64,000 nt of DNA, from contig NZ_CP041188.1 in assembly GCF_006517235.1 (NCBI RefSeq), positions 4,278,001 through 4,342,000 on the forward strand, read 5' to 3'. Source of the DNA: Pseudarthrobacter sp. NIBRBAC000502772 (GTDB lineage: Bacteria; Actinomycetota; Actinomycetes; Actinomycetales; Micrococcaceae). Positions 24,597 through 33,298 of the stretch are shown here, in pieces; within the stretch, counting starts at the first letter, position 1, and each line of letters starts with the position of its first letter. The translations under genes were made by a program, and so were the position numbers. The notes under the pieces are model-generated. The model did not search any database, was not told where the DNA came from, and saw only the letters and a list, made by a program, of their open reading frames with translations.

Positions 24597-26750
24597 CTAA
24601 GGTCCTTCGTAGGGGCCGGACATCGGGTTGTGTCCCCGTACCCGGATGCCCCGCATTAGGGGTTTGCCTGTTTCGTGGCTAGGGGCAGCAGTGGCTCCGT
24701 CCTGGCCCGGATGATCTGCAGTTAGCGCCAGCCTCAGGCGGACCAACAGATCGGAGCGGTTTTCGGCCCCAAGCCTCCGCCGCATCCTGGCAATGTGATG
24801 TTCAGCGGTCCGGGGGGAAATGTAGATGGCTTCGCCGATTTCCCGGTACGTCTTCCCTTCCAGGACCAACCGCGCCACTTCCTTTTCGCGTTCGCTGAGC
24901 CCCGAGGCGTCAGGATGCGCGCCATGGTTGTTCTCGGCGGCGCCGCGGCGTACTTCCGGTGACGGCCCGGCGGGTGGCCCGGTGGTTCCACTCTGCGGGT
25001 GGAGGTCCCTGGCGCAGGCAAGGAGCCGCATCATGTCCCTGCGCTCGTCTGCCTGCGCGGCCGCATGTCCTGCCAGCCGGGCCCCTTCCCATGGCATGCC
25101 CACCACTTTCAGTCCCCGGGCTGCGTTCTCCACATCCGTCGCCTGGAACCGGCCGGCCAGGACGCTGACCCAGGCCTTGCCTGCCGCGGCGAACACAGTG
25201 GCCATGTGACTGTATTCCGAGGCCCGCACCAGCGCTGCTGCGTGCGGGGCAAGGTCGGCCGGGCTCTTGTTCAGCAGGGCAGCCTGGACCGCCGCCCAGT
25301 GAAGCGGGACGGCCCACAGGGGCGGCTCCCCCAGCTTGGTCAGCAGGACCCACGCTTCATCCAGATAATGCGCGACGCGCCGGGTCTCCCGCAACCGGGC
25401 GGCAGCAATCATCAGTTCGCCCCACGGCAGCAGGCTGTAAAGGTCGACGGCTGTGTGCAGCATCGCTTCGCGGGCGCGCTCCCAGGCCATCACCAGGTCA
25501 TGGACGTCGCCGCTGCGCCGCGCAAGGCCCACTTCCAGGGCGGCGCACATGAACTCGTCCCTGGGCACCAGCGGCCAGTGGTTGGCTTTGGAGGCTTCGT
25601 TGATGGCCAGCCGTGCTTCGCCCGGATCGTCCTGCTGCATGGCCGACCATGCCTGCAAGAGGTGGAGCCGTGGCTTGGCGGCGTCACCGCCCTGCCTCGC
25701 TGTGACGGCGGAGCGGATGATGGTGTCCGCTACGTGGGATTCACCGCTGTGGAGGGCCACTAACGCGGCCAACGCTCCAGGGGTGTCCGGAAGGGGCAGC
25801 GCTGAACCGGACGCATTGAGCATGTCTGAAGCATGGATCAGCAGGGGAAGGCCCTTGTGTGGATCCCGCTCCATCGACTCCATCACGCCCTTGCCCGTTT
25901 GCGAAAGCGCCACCGCCAGTAATGTGGGCGACACCGGTGCCGACCCGGCGGGAAAGGCCTCTTCCGCACCTGCCCGGTCGCCGCTGCCGATCATGGCCAC
26001 CGCGGCAAGCGGGGCGGATCGGCCCATGTTCGCCGGACCAAGCCAGGCATAGAGGTCGGCACTGCGGACCAGCAGCCCGCGCTGTGCCCAGACGGAAGCA
26101 GCAACATCCACGCCAAGTCTGACATCCGGCGGATCAGAGCTCACCAGGAGCCCGTCAATAATCCGGCCGGCGGCGTCAAGGTCACCCGTAGCGGCTGCGG
26201 CCTGGGCGCGGCGGGCAGCGATGCGCAGTTCGTTCGCCCCTGCCAGCAGCGCTTCGCTGTACAGCTGCACGGCCAGACCGGGGTTGAGCTGCAGCGCTTT
26301 GTCCGCTGCGGCTTCGAGTTCGGCGGCGACCCTCGGGTCCGCCAGTCCGCCCCTCGCCAGCTCGCGGGCAAGGTCGCCGAAGGGCTGGCCCTCGGCCGAA
26401 ACAAAACCGACGAGTTCCCGCTGCAATGCATGCACACGGGCTGTGGGCGTGCCGTTCAGGAGCGCGTGTTGCGCGGGGCCAACGACTGTCCCGTCAGTAA
26501 GCAGCAGGCCGGAGGCCTCGGCGCGGTTTACCACGGCGTCCAGGCCCGGACCGTCAGGGCCTTCCAGCTTGTGCGCCAGCTCACCGGGCAGCGGACCGGG
26601 CAAGGTGAACCCCACGGACAGCGCCAGCAGGAGTTCACGGACTGCCGCATTCTCGCCCCGCAACTGCTGTGCCATATCAGCGGCTCCGGCGGGAGCCGAC
26701 GTCCCTGCCTCGTGCAGTTCCCGTTCGGGCTGCGTATGATTGGCGGCCAT
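24597..26750 (-). CDS. LuxR-type transcriptional regulator, IniR-like
   Basis: The 717-residue regulator has a C-terminal LuxR helix-turn-helix (about residues 617-671: LSEREKEVARLVLEGKTYRE then ISPRTAEHHIARMRRRLG). The preceding 550 residues are Ala/Leu-rich helical repeats like the TPR-type sensory part of LAL regulators. No Walker A motif is visible, so the N-terminal ATPase module of full LAL proteins and of mycobacterial IniR appears absent. It lies 3 nt after the Hsp70-like stop and 66 nt before iniB-like. In Mycobacterium the LuxR-type IniR controls iniBAC, so control of this operon is the natural inference. A 46-residue tail follows the HTH. Confidence 0.82.
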   Translation of the reverse strand: MAANHTQPERELHEAGTSAPAGAADMAQQLRGENAAVRELLLALSVGFTLPGPLPGELAHKLEGPDGPGLDAVVNRAEASGLLLTDGTVVGPAQHALLNGTPTARVHALQRELVGFVSAEGQPFGDLARELARGGLADPRVAAELEAAADKALQLNPGLAVQLYSEALLAGANELRIAARRAQAAAATGDLDAAGRIIDGLLVSSDPPDVRLGVDVAASVWAQRGLLVRSADLYAWLGPANMGRSAPLAAVAMIGSGDRAGAEEAFPAGSAPVSPTLLAVALSQTGKGVMESMERDPHKGLPLLIHASDMLNASGSALPLPDTPGALAALVALHSGESHVADTIIRSAVTARQGGDAAKPRLHLLQAWSAMQQDDPGEARLAINEASKANHWPLVPRDEFMCAALEVGLARRSGDVHDLVMAWERAREAMLHTAVDLYSLLPWGELMIAAARLRETRRVAHYLDEAWVLLTKLGEPPLWAVPLHWAAVQAALLNKSPADLAPHAAALVRASEYSHMATVFAAAGKAWVSVLAGRFQATDVENAARGLKVVGMPWEGARLAGHAAAQADERRDMMRLLACARDLHPQSGTTGPPAGPSPEVRRGAAENNHGAHPDASGLSEREKEVARLVLEGKTYREIGEAIYISPRTAEHHIARMRRRLGAENRSDLLVRLRLALTADHPGQDGATAAPSHETGKPLMRGIRVRGHNPMSGPYEGP

Positions 26751-26753
26751 GCC

Positions 26754-28853
26754 TCAGACCGCCGGCTCGGTAGTTGGGACAGGATCCGTGGTGGGGGACG
26801 GTTCCGCGAACGGGTCGGGCTCCGGCGCAGGGTCCGTCGTCGGATCGGGCTCCGGCGCAGGTGCCGACGACGGCTCTGGAGCCGGGCCCATGGTCGGATC
26901 CGGCGCAGGGTCAGTAGTCGGATCCGGAGCCGGGTCAGTGGTCGGATTGGTGGTCGGATCCGGCGCAGGGTCAGTAGTCGGATCCGGAGCCGGGTCAGTG
27001 GTCGGATTGGTGGTCGGATCCGGCGCAGGGTCAGTGGTAGGACCCGGGGCCGGGTCAGTGGTCGGATCCGGTACAGGATCGACGGGCAATGGGACCACGT
27101 CCGGCGGCGGATCCGTCGTCGGGCTGGTCACTGTACCCGGGGTGGAGCCTCCGGAACCCTGTGCAGGCTCACCAGAAGTGCCCGTCCCGGCAGCGGCTCC
27201 GCCGGCTGCTGGTTGGCCTGCTTCGGTAAGTGGCCTGCTGGTGGACGAGGCAGCAATGTCCAGTCCCGTGGAACTGGCCGGCGCGCCGCTGTCCTGCAGC
27301 TGGGCGCTGGCTTCAATCCCCTGCACGGGGAGCTGCGCCGCGCCTGCTCCTGCTACTGCCGCGCCTGCTCCTGCCGCGGGGCCACCGGAGCCAGGTCCGC
27401 CGGTTCCGTCAGGAGGAGCAGCGCTTGGCGTGTCCTTCGCCGCATCCGCCGACGGGGCGAACATCGCCGAGAGGCTGCCGAGTCCGTCCGGGCCCTGGGC
27501 TGCCGTCGCCGTCAGCCCGGTAAAGAGCGCCGCTACCGCTGCTACCGCAGTCAGCCGCACGGTCGGACGTGGCCCGTGCGCGCCGCCCTTGCGCCCGCCA
27601 GCATGGGCACCGGCGGCATGGGCGCCGGCGGCGAGTGCTGCAGCACCGGCGTCGGCATGCCGGGACCAGCTGGCTCGTCGGCCGGCAGTCCCATGATGCC
27701 CGTCAGCCTGCGTGAGCACGACGGCGTCGGCCAGCTGTGCGGTCATGGCAGCGGGCTGCGCGGCGCCCTCCGGCTGAGCGCGAAGGGCGGCAACCGCCGC
27801 GCCGAGGCAGATGGATGACTTCGGATCGGCGTCCACGGCGATCGGCCGGTCCAGCTGCTCCGAAATCAGCTGTGCCACCAGGGGAATGCGCGATGAGCCG
27901 CCGATGAGAAGCACCGCGGACAGGTCGTCCGGGGTGAGCCCCAGGTCCTGCAGGGAACGCTCCAGGGCGTCCACTGTTTCCCGGATGGGCTCCCTGATCA
28001 TCGCCTCGAAGTCGGACCGGACCAGCCGCACCTGCTGCTGGAATCCCGGCAGGAGCACCGAAATGCTCGCCTCGCTGTCCGCGGACAACGCCTCCTTGGC
28101 TTCCACACACTCCCGCCGCAGGCGGGACAGGGCCGCCAGCGCTCCGGGCGCCGACGGGTCAAGATTGGCCAGGCCCTGCCCGGCGTGATCGGCAACGTAC
28201 CGCAGGACGGCTGCGTCGAAGTCGGCGCCGCCCAGCCCCTCGATCCCTTCGGGCCGGCCCAGCAGTTCAAAGTGGCCGGCGTCCGTCTTCTTCAGGACGG
28301 CGGTGTCAAAGGTCCCGCCACCGAGGTCGTAGACGGCGATGGTACTGCCAGCCTCCACCCGCACCTGGGCGGCGTAGTGCAGCGCCGCCGCTTCCGGTTC
28401 GCTGATCAGCGTGACCTTTGTCAGGTCTTTTGAGGCAAGGGCAGCGAGGACGAGCTGCGTTCGGTGCGCACCCCAGGAGGCAGGGTGGGAAAGGATAATG
28501 TCCGACGGCGGCGCTCCCTCGCGTTCTTCAGCCCGGTCTGCGACCCATCGGGCCATAGTGGCGAAGACGTCCTCAGCAGGGAGGGAAAGAGTGCCGACGG
28601 CAATGGGGACGTCGTCTCCGACGCGCCTTTTGAACTCCCGCACCACCCGCTCCGGGGAGTCAAGGCCGCGGCGCTCGGCCGCCTCCCCCACCAGGATGGG
28701 GCCTTCCTCGGGGTAGTAAACCACCGAAGGCACAGCCGTTCCGCGGAGCCCCAGCGGCAGGCTCTCCGGAACACGTGAAGCGTCGTGATTGATTCGAACT
28801 ATGGCGGCGGCGGTGAAACTGGTCCCGACGTCAAGGGCGAGAACATAGTTCAT
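26754..28853 (-). CDS. Hsp70-like ATPase with membrane anchor and DPTT-repeat tail
   Basis: Residues 1-360 of the 699 form an actin/Hsp70 ATPase: DVGTSFT (8-14), DLGGGTFD (176-183) and GGSSRIP (318-324). There is no DnaK substrate-binding domain. A His/Gly/Ala linker leads to one membrane helix (about 431-452, VRLTAVAAVAALFTGLTATA). About 245 residues follow, ending in repeats of DPAPDPTT, so the tail should be outside the cell. The frame is open to 28916, but MNYVLALDVG at 28853 aligns with the family start and has GAGG 5 nt upstream. It heads the operon with the IniR-like gene. A cytoplasmic ATPase coupled to an external tail suggests envelope sensing or scaffolding; this is inferred. Confidence 0.85.
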   Translation of the reverse strand: MNYVLALDVGTSFTAAAIVRINHDASRVPESLPLGLRGTAVPSVVYYPEEGPILVGEAAERRGLDSPERVVREFKRRVGDDVPIAVGTLSLPAEDVFATMARWVADRAEEREGAPPSDIILSHPASWGAHRTQLVLAALASKDLTKVTLISEPEAAALHYAAQVRVEAGSTIAVYDLGGGTFDTAVLKKTDAGHFELLGRPEGIEGLGGADFDAAVLRYVADHAGQGLANLDPSAPGALAALSRLRRECVEAKEALSADSEASISVLLPGFQQQVRLVRSDFEAMIREPIRETVDALERSLQDLGLTPDDLSAVLLIGGSSRIPLVAQLISEQLDRPIAVDADPKSSICLGAAVAALRAQPEGAAQPAAMTAQLADAVVLTQADGHHGTAGRRASWSRHADAGAAALAAGAHAAGAHAGGRKGGAHGPRPTVRLTAVAAVAALFTGLTATAAQGPDGLGSLSAMFAPSADAAKDTPSAAPPDGTGGPGSGGPAAGAGAAVAGAGAAQLPVQGIEASAQLQDSGAPASSTGLDIAASSTSRPLTEAGQPAAGGAAAGTGTSGEPAQGSGGSTPGTVTSPTTDPPPDVVPLPVDPVPDPTTDPAPGPTTDPAPDPTTNPTTDPAPDPTTDPAPDPTTNPTTDPAPDPTTDPAPDPTMGPAPEPSSAPAPEPDPTTDPAPEPDPFAEPSPTTDPVPTTEPAV
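26893..27060 (-). repeat. 60-bp tandem repeats in the Hsp70-like gene
   Basis: A 60-bp unit starting GTCGGATCCGGCGCAGGGTC occurs at 26893-26952, exactly again at 26953-27012, and in diverged form after 27013. It encodes 20-residue blocks of the DPTT tail. Exact identity implies recent duplication or homogenisation. Confidence 0.9.
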
Positions 28854-29009
28854 GGGCACCTCGGCAAAAAACGCAGCTAGCTGTCTGCGAGCTTCATCAC
28901 TGACAACTCCCACCAAGGTAGCATCACCGTCTGCGGGGCAACACCCTTATTCATACATCGATTGGCGTATCAGTCGACCGCTGCCAAGGACAGCTGGAGA
29001 AACCCCAGT
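28854..29009 (-). promoter_or_regulatory. Probable promoter region of the Hsp70/Ini-like operon
   Basis: This 156-bp gap separates the Hsp70-like start from the ccsB stop. It holds the palindrome CAGCTAGCTG (28874-28883), flanked by CGCAG and CTGCG. On the minus strand are TTGTCA- and TTGGCA-like hexamers that could be -35 elements. I cannot assign a definite promoter. Confidence 0.3.
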
Positions 29010-30134
29010 TCAGAGGCCCGAATAGGAGTGCAGACCGTTAAAGAACTGGTTGACGATGGTGAAATTGAAGACCACGCAGAGGTAGCCGACGATCGACAGC
29101 CACGCGGCTCGGGTGCCGGTCCAGCCACGCGTGGCGCGGGCGTGCAGGTAGCCCGCGTAGACCACCCAGATCACGAAGGTCCAGACTTCCTTGGTGTCCC
29201 AGCCCCAGAACCGGCCCCAGGCTTTTTCAGCCCAGATGGCACCGAACATGAGGGTGAAGGTCCAGCCGATGAAGGCGATGGCGTTGATCCGGTAGGACAG
29301 GTTTTCCAGGCTCAGTGCCGAGGGAACCAGCCGCATAAAGCCAAGCTTGTCAGCACCACCGGCAGCCACCGTCTTTTGCCGGTGGGACTGGACCAGCTGC
29401 AGGGCGGACATGGCGAACGTGAGGGTGAAGAGTGCGGAGGAGAGCACCGCGATGGAGACGTGGATGATCAGCCAGTAGCTCTGCAGCGCAGGGACCAGGT
29501 GGCCCACGGGGGTCCAGTAAGCCACCGAGGCGGCCACCAGCATGATGATGGCCAGGCCCACCACAAACGTGCCCAGGAACCGCAGGTCGCGGCGGATCAG
29601 CACCAGCAGGAAAACCGCCACGGCCACAAACGCGCCGGTGGTCAGGAACTCGTACATGTTGCCCCACGGCACCCGGCCTGCACCCACGGCACGCGTGATG
29701 ACGCCGGCGGCATGGATCAGCACGCCGAGAACGGTGAGGGCAACGGCGACCCGCGCCGGAACGCGGCGTTCCGCCGCATAGCGCATATCGGCGTCGGCCG
29801 TCTGCCCGGCCCCGGAAGCGTCGCCGCCCCGCTTGGCCACGGACGACGACGGCCGCTCGACCCGTCCCACCGGTCCGGCCAGGTGCGAGTCAACCCTGTC
29901 CGTTGCCACACTGTCGGCTGCCGCGGCTGAACCAGCAGACGCACCGGCGCCGGCCATCGCGGGCACCCTGGTCCCGGCAGCCTCGGCCGCCTTCAGGTCT
30001 ATGGCGCGCAGCGCCCTGCTGCTCTTCGCGAGGTCCCAGGCGAAGGCGATGAAGGCCACGGTGTACGTGCCGGCTGCGAGCAGCATAAACAGCTCGCTGT
30101 ACTGGCCCATGGTTTCGTTGATGGCGAACGGCAT
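29010..30134 (-). CDS. ccsB: Cytochrome c biogenesis protein CcsB
   Basis: The 374-residue polytopic protein carries the haem-handling tryptophan-rich motif of system II cytochrome c maturation (WGRFWGWDTKEVWTFVIW) with flanking His residues (LIIHVSIAV, YLHAR). It works with ResB to export haem and ligate it to apocytochromes. An Ala/Gly/Ser-rich cytoplasmic loop (about residues 55-110) is longer than usual. The ATG overlaps the resB stop by 1 nt (TAATG). It is last in the operon histidine phosphatase, tlpA, ccdA, resB, ccsB. Confidence 0.94.
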   Translation of the reverse strand: MPFAINETMGQYSELFMLLAAGTYTVAFIAFAWDLAKSSRALRAIDLKAAEAAGTRVPAMAGAGASAGSAAAADSVATDRVDSHLAGPVGRVERPSSSVAKRGGDASGAGQTADADMRYAAERRVPARVAVALTVLGVLIHAAGVITRAVGAGRVPWGNMYEFLTTGAFVAVAVFLLVLIRRDLRFLGTFVVGLAIIMLVAASVAYWTPVGHLVPALQSYWLIIHVSIAVLSSALFTLTFAMSALQLVQSHRQKTVAAGGADKLGFMRLVPSALSLENLSYRINAIAFIGWTFTLMFGAIWAEKAWGRFWGWDTKEVWTFVIWVVYAGYLHARATRGWTGTRAAWLSIVGYLCVVFNFTIVNQFFNGLHSYSGL

Positions 30135-31891
30135 TACTGGTCCTTTTTCGGCCCGGTGGGGCCCGCTGGGGTGGTGACAGAGTCTGCGCCATTATCGCCC
30201 TGGCGGCTGGGAGTTTGCTGGGTGACGCTGGAATCGGAATCGTCAGCAGATTCGACGGAATCGGAATCCGCAAGCTGCCACTCGTCGGACAGCAGCTTCC
30301 TGACGGCAACCGCTTCCGCGGCGAGCCGGTGGTCCTCACCGCGGGCAAGCAGGCCATACTCCACCATGGTGCGGCCGTCCTCGTGCGTCCCGGTCCGCAC
30401 CCAGACGCGGCGCCGGTTCACGTAGAGCGAGACGATCAGGCCGCCCACGGCCAGCAGCGCGAAAATGAGGGCGTAGAGCTGGCCCGGGTTGTGGTGGATG
30501 TCCACGCCCACGTACCGCTTCACGCTGTCAAAGCTGATGCTGCCCTTGCCGTCCGGCAGGGTGTAGGTGCTGCCCGGAGCCAGGGTGATGCCGCCGGCGT
30601 CCAGGTTGCGGGCGTTCAGCGGCGTGAGGTCACTGACGTCGAGTTCAAAGACGTTCTGCGGCGAGCCGGCGTCCAGGCCAAGGTCCCCGAAGTAGGAGTT
30701 CAGGGTCAGCCGCGGGTTGAACAGGTCCGGATCGCCGCTGAAGGACACCCCCTCCTCGGTGACAAACGCCGTGGGCAGGAAAAACCCCACGAAGCCCAGC
30801 TGTTCGGGCCGGGCGTCGGGGACCTTGATCACCAGGGAGGAGTAGTAGTTGTCACCCTGGAGCTTGGCCACCACGGGACCCTGCATGGCCACGTTGCCGG
30901 CGCCGTCGCGGATGGTCACCACGGGCGCGTAGCCGTTGCCCGTGAGGTAGATGCTGGTGCCGCCGAGGGTCACGGGATCGTTGACCTTCAGGACTTCCTG
31001 CTTGGCGGGCGAGTCCGGGGTTTCCCGGGTGGTGACTTCGGCGTTGAAGTCGATGGGCTGGCCGATTTTGCCTGGTGATTCGCGGTCAAACAAGACGTCG
31101 AATTTGTCCAGCTGGATGGAGTACGGCTGCAGCTGGCTGGACTGGAAGTTCGTGCCGGGGGTGAACTGGTCGTAGCCCACCAGCGTGTTCACGAAGGTGT
31201 CGCCCTCCACCAGGATGCGCTGGCCGCTGTAGCCGAACAGGCCGCCCACGGCCACGGACACCAGCACACCGATCAGCGACGTGTGGAACACCAGGTTCCC
31301 TACCTCCTTGGCGAAGCCGCGTTCGGCGCCCAAAGACGGCCGCGCGCCGTCGTCGTCCCTCACGTCAACGCGGTAGCCGCGCTTCCTGAGCACGCCGGCG
31401 GCACTGCGGATGGCGTCCGACGCCGGGAGGCCGGCGTCGGCGGGAACCACCAGGGTGCCGTACTCGGGGAGGCGGGAGAGACGTTTGGGGGTCCGCGGCG
31501 GCTGGGAGCGCATGGCCCTGTAGTGGGCGATGGCGCGCGGGACCACGCAGCCGATCAGCGAGATGAACAGCAGGATGTAGATGGCCGAGAACCAGGCCGA
31601 CGAGTAGACGTCGTAGAGCTGGAGGGTGTCCAGCAGCTTCCCGTAGTCCGGGTTGTCCTTGATGTACTGCGTCACGATGGACGGGTTGGCCGGGCGCTGC
31701 GGGAAGAGCGAACCGGGCACCGCGGCGACAGCCAGGAGCAGCAGCAGGAACAGCGCCGTGCGCATGCTGGTCAGCTGGGTCCAGGCCCAACGCAGCATCT
31801 CCACCGGCCCCAGGACTGGCAGCGCCGCCTCGGTTTTGGCGGCGGCAACGGGTGCCGGGGACTTTTTGTTTTCTTTCACGCGCTCGCTCAT
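30134..31891 (-). CDS. resB: Cytochrome c biogenesis protein ResB
   Basis: This is a 585-residue ResB/Ccs1 family protein. Three N-terminal membrane helices (about 45-65, 95-115 and 205-225) precede a large external domain (QRILVEGDTFVN through YVGVDIHHNPGQ), then a last helix and a cytoplasmic tail rich in Asp and Ser (ADSDSVESADDSDSSV). It forms the haem-ligation complex with CcsB. I start it at the ATG at 31891, which overlaps the ccdA stop (TGATG). The frame runs open to 32245, but that is a shadow of ccdA. Confidence 0.93.
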   Translation of the reverse strand: MSERVKENKKSPAPVAAAKTEAALPVLGPVEMLRWAWTQLTSMRTALFLLLLLAVAAVPGSLFPQRPANPSIVTQYIKDNPDYGKLLDTLQLYDVYSSAWFSAIYILLFISLIGCVVPRAIAHYRAMRSQPPRTPKRLSRLPEYGTLVVPADAGLPASDAIRSAAGVLRKRGYRVDVRDDDGARPSLGAERGFAKEVGNLVFHTSLIGVLVSVAVGGLFGYSGQRILVEGDTFVNTLVGYDQFTPGTNFQSSQLQPYSIQLDKFDVLFDRESPGKIGQPIDFNAEVTTRETPDSPAKQEVLKVNDPVTLGGTSIYLTGNGYAPVVTIRDGAGNVAMQGPVVAKLQGDNYYSSLVIKVPDARPEQLGFVGFFLPTAFVTEEGVSFSGDPDLFNPRLTLNSYFGDLGLDAGSPQNVFELDVSDLTPLNARNLDAGGITLAPGSTYTLPDGKGSISFDSVKRYVGVDIHHNPGQLYALIFALLAVGGLIVSLYVNRRRVWVRTGTHEDGRTMVEYGLLARGEDHRLAAEAVAVRKLLSDEWQLADSDSVESADDSDSSVTQQTPSRQGDNGADSVTTPAGPTGPKKDQ

Positions 31892-32646
31892 CAGATCGGC
31901 AACTTCACATCGGTTTGGAACCAGTACTGCAACTCGGTGACCCAGGTGCCCCAGACGCCGCTGGCCATCAGCAGGCCCAGCACCACCAGGATCCCGCCGC
32001 CGATCCGCTGGATGGCCAGGCGGTGCGTGCGGAAGAAGGACATCACACCCATGCCGCGTCGCACCGCCAGGGCGATCAGCAGGAACGGGATGCCCAGGCC
32101 CAGGCTGTAGACAAACGCCAGGAGGGCACCCTTGGCTGCGGAGGAACCGCCGGACAGGCTCAGGAGCTGGACGGCAGAGTAGGTGGGCCCGATGCACGGG
32201 GCCCAGCCCAGGCCGAACGTGAGGCCCAGCAACGGCGCGCCCCACAGGCCGGCCGGCGGCTTGGCATGGATCTTCGCATCACGCTGCAGCCAGCCGAAAC
32301 CGCCCATAAACACCACGCCCATAAGGATGACCAGGAGCCCCAGCAGCTGGGTGATCCAGGCATTCTGCGAGCCGGTGATCAGGGTGCCAAGCTGGCCGAA
32401 CGCGCCGCCCAGGAGCACGAAAATCACCGAGAACCCCAGCACAAAAAGCCCGATGCCCGCAAGCATCCGGCCGCGCTTCTGCTTCTCCAGGTCCACGCCG
32501 CTCAGGCCGGTGACGTAGCCCAGGTAGCCGGGCACCAGGGGCAGCACGCACGGCGAGAGGAAGGACACCAGGCCGGCGAGCAGCGCCACCGGGATGGCAA
32601 GCAGGAGCGAGCCGTTCAGGATGGTTTCGGCGAAGGGGCTGTTCAC
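31891..32646 (-). CDS. ccdA: Cytochrome c biogenesis thiol transporter CcdA
   Basis: The 251-residue membrane protein of the DsbD/CcdA family has six hydrophobic segments. The conserved cysteines are in FLSPCVLPLVPGYLGYV and GWAPCIGPTYSA. It passes electrons across the membrane to reduce apocytochrome cysteines through the thioredoxin-like partner encoded 15 nt upstream. The start MNSPFAETILNG gives a normal length. Confidence 0.94.
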   Translation of the reverse strand: MNSPFAETILNGSLLLAIPVALLAGLVSFLSPCVLPLVPGYLGYVTGLSGVDLEKQKRGRMLAGIGLFVLGFSVIFVLLGGAFGQLGTLITGSQNAWITQLLGLLVILMGVVFMGGFGWLQRDAKIHAKPPAGLWGAPLLGLTFGLGWAPCIGPTYSAVQLLSLSGGSSAAKGALLAFVYSLGLGIPFLLIALAVRRGMGVMSFFRTHRLAIQRIGGGILVVLGLLMASGVWGTWVTELQYWFQTDVKLPI

Positions 32647-32661
32647 GGTCCGGGGCCGCCG

Positions 32662-33297
32662 CTACTCTGCCACGGCGGCGGTGATGAGGGCTTTGAGGGT
32701 GCCCTTCTGGATTTCGCCCAGCACGCGCGAGGCCACGCGGCCCTGCTTGTCCAGGACCAGCGTGGTGGGGACCGCTCCCGGCGGGACCAGCCCGGAGACG
32801 GCCAGGAGCACGCCGCCGTTCTTGTCATCGAAGCTGGGGTAGGTCAGGTTGAAGGTCTTATCAAAGGCCTCTGCAGTGCCTTTTTCATCGCGGAGGTTGA
32901 CGCCAAAGAACTGCACGCCCTGGTCCTTGAAGTCCTGGTGCAGCTCTTCCAGGATGGGTGCTTCAACGCGGCAGGGTGCGCAGGCGGCGAACCAGAAGTT
33001 CAGGACGGTCACCTTGCCTTGGAAGTCCGCGGGGGCTATCTGGGTGCCGTTGAACAGTGTGCCGTTAATGGCGACGGCGGCCTTGCGGTCCGCGGCGGTG
33101 AACTCGGTCACCGAGCCGTCCCCGGCCACGTAGTTCTTGTTGTCGCCGGCTTTGGCCTGCTTGGCGAGGGCGTCTTCCTGCGCGCAGGCGGACAGCCCCA
33201 GGGTCAGGGCGGTCAGGGCGGCGCCGCCGGCAACGAGCACGGCGCGGCGGGATGCTGTGCCTGAAATTGCGCGGGATGTTGCGCGAGGGTCAGTCAT
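32662..33297 (-). CDS. TlpA/ResA-like thioredoxin lipoprotein
   Basis: This is a 211-residue extracytoplasmic thioredoxin-fold protein. The N-terminus has a twin-arginine-like SRRAVL, a hydrophobic core and the lipobox LSAC. The active site is FAACAPCRVEAP (CxxC), and the cis-proline loop is PPGAVPTTLVLD. It probably keeps apocytochrome c thiols reduced, using electrons from CcdA. I chose the ATG at 33297, 1 nt after the upstream stop; the frame is open to 33360 but that adds sequence in front of the signal peptide. Confidence 0.9.
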   Translation of the reverse strand: MTDPRATSRAISGTASRRAVLVAGGAALTALTLGLSACAQEDALAKQAKAGDNKNYVAGDGSVTEFTAADRKAAVAINGTLFNGTQIAPADFQGKVTVLNFWFAACAPCRVEAPILEELHQDFKDQGVQFFGVNLRDEKGTAEAFDKTFNLTYPSFDDKNGGVLLAVSGLVPPGAVPTTLVLDKQGRVASRVLGEIQKGTLKALITAAVAE

Positions 33298-33298
33298 G

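Noticed and set aside
26740..27818. Long Gly/Ser/Val- and Arg-rich plus-strand frames opposite the Hsp70-like gene
   Set aside because: They are antisense shadows of the DPTT repeat; the minus frame has Hsp70 motifs and correct operon spacing.
31892..32245. N-terminal extension of the ResB frame
   Set aside because: It overlaps ccdA in another frame; the ATG at 31891 is coupled to the ccdA stop and gives a normal ResB.
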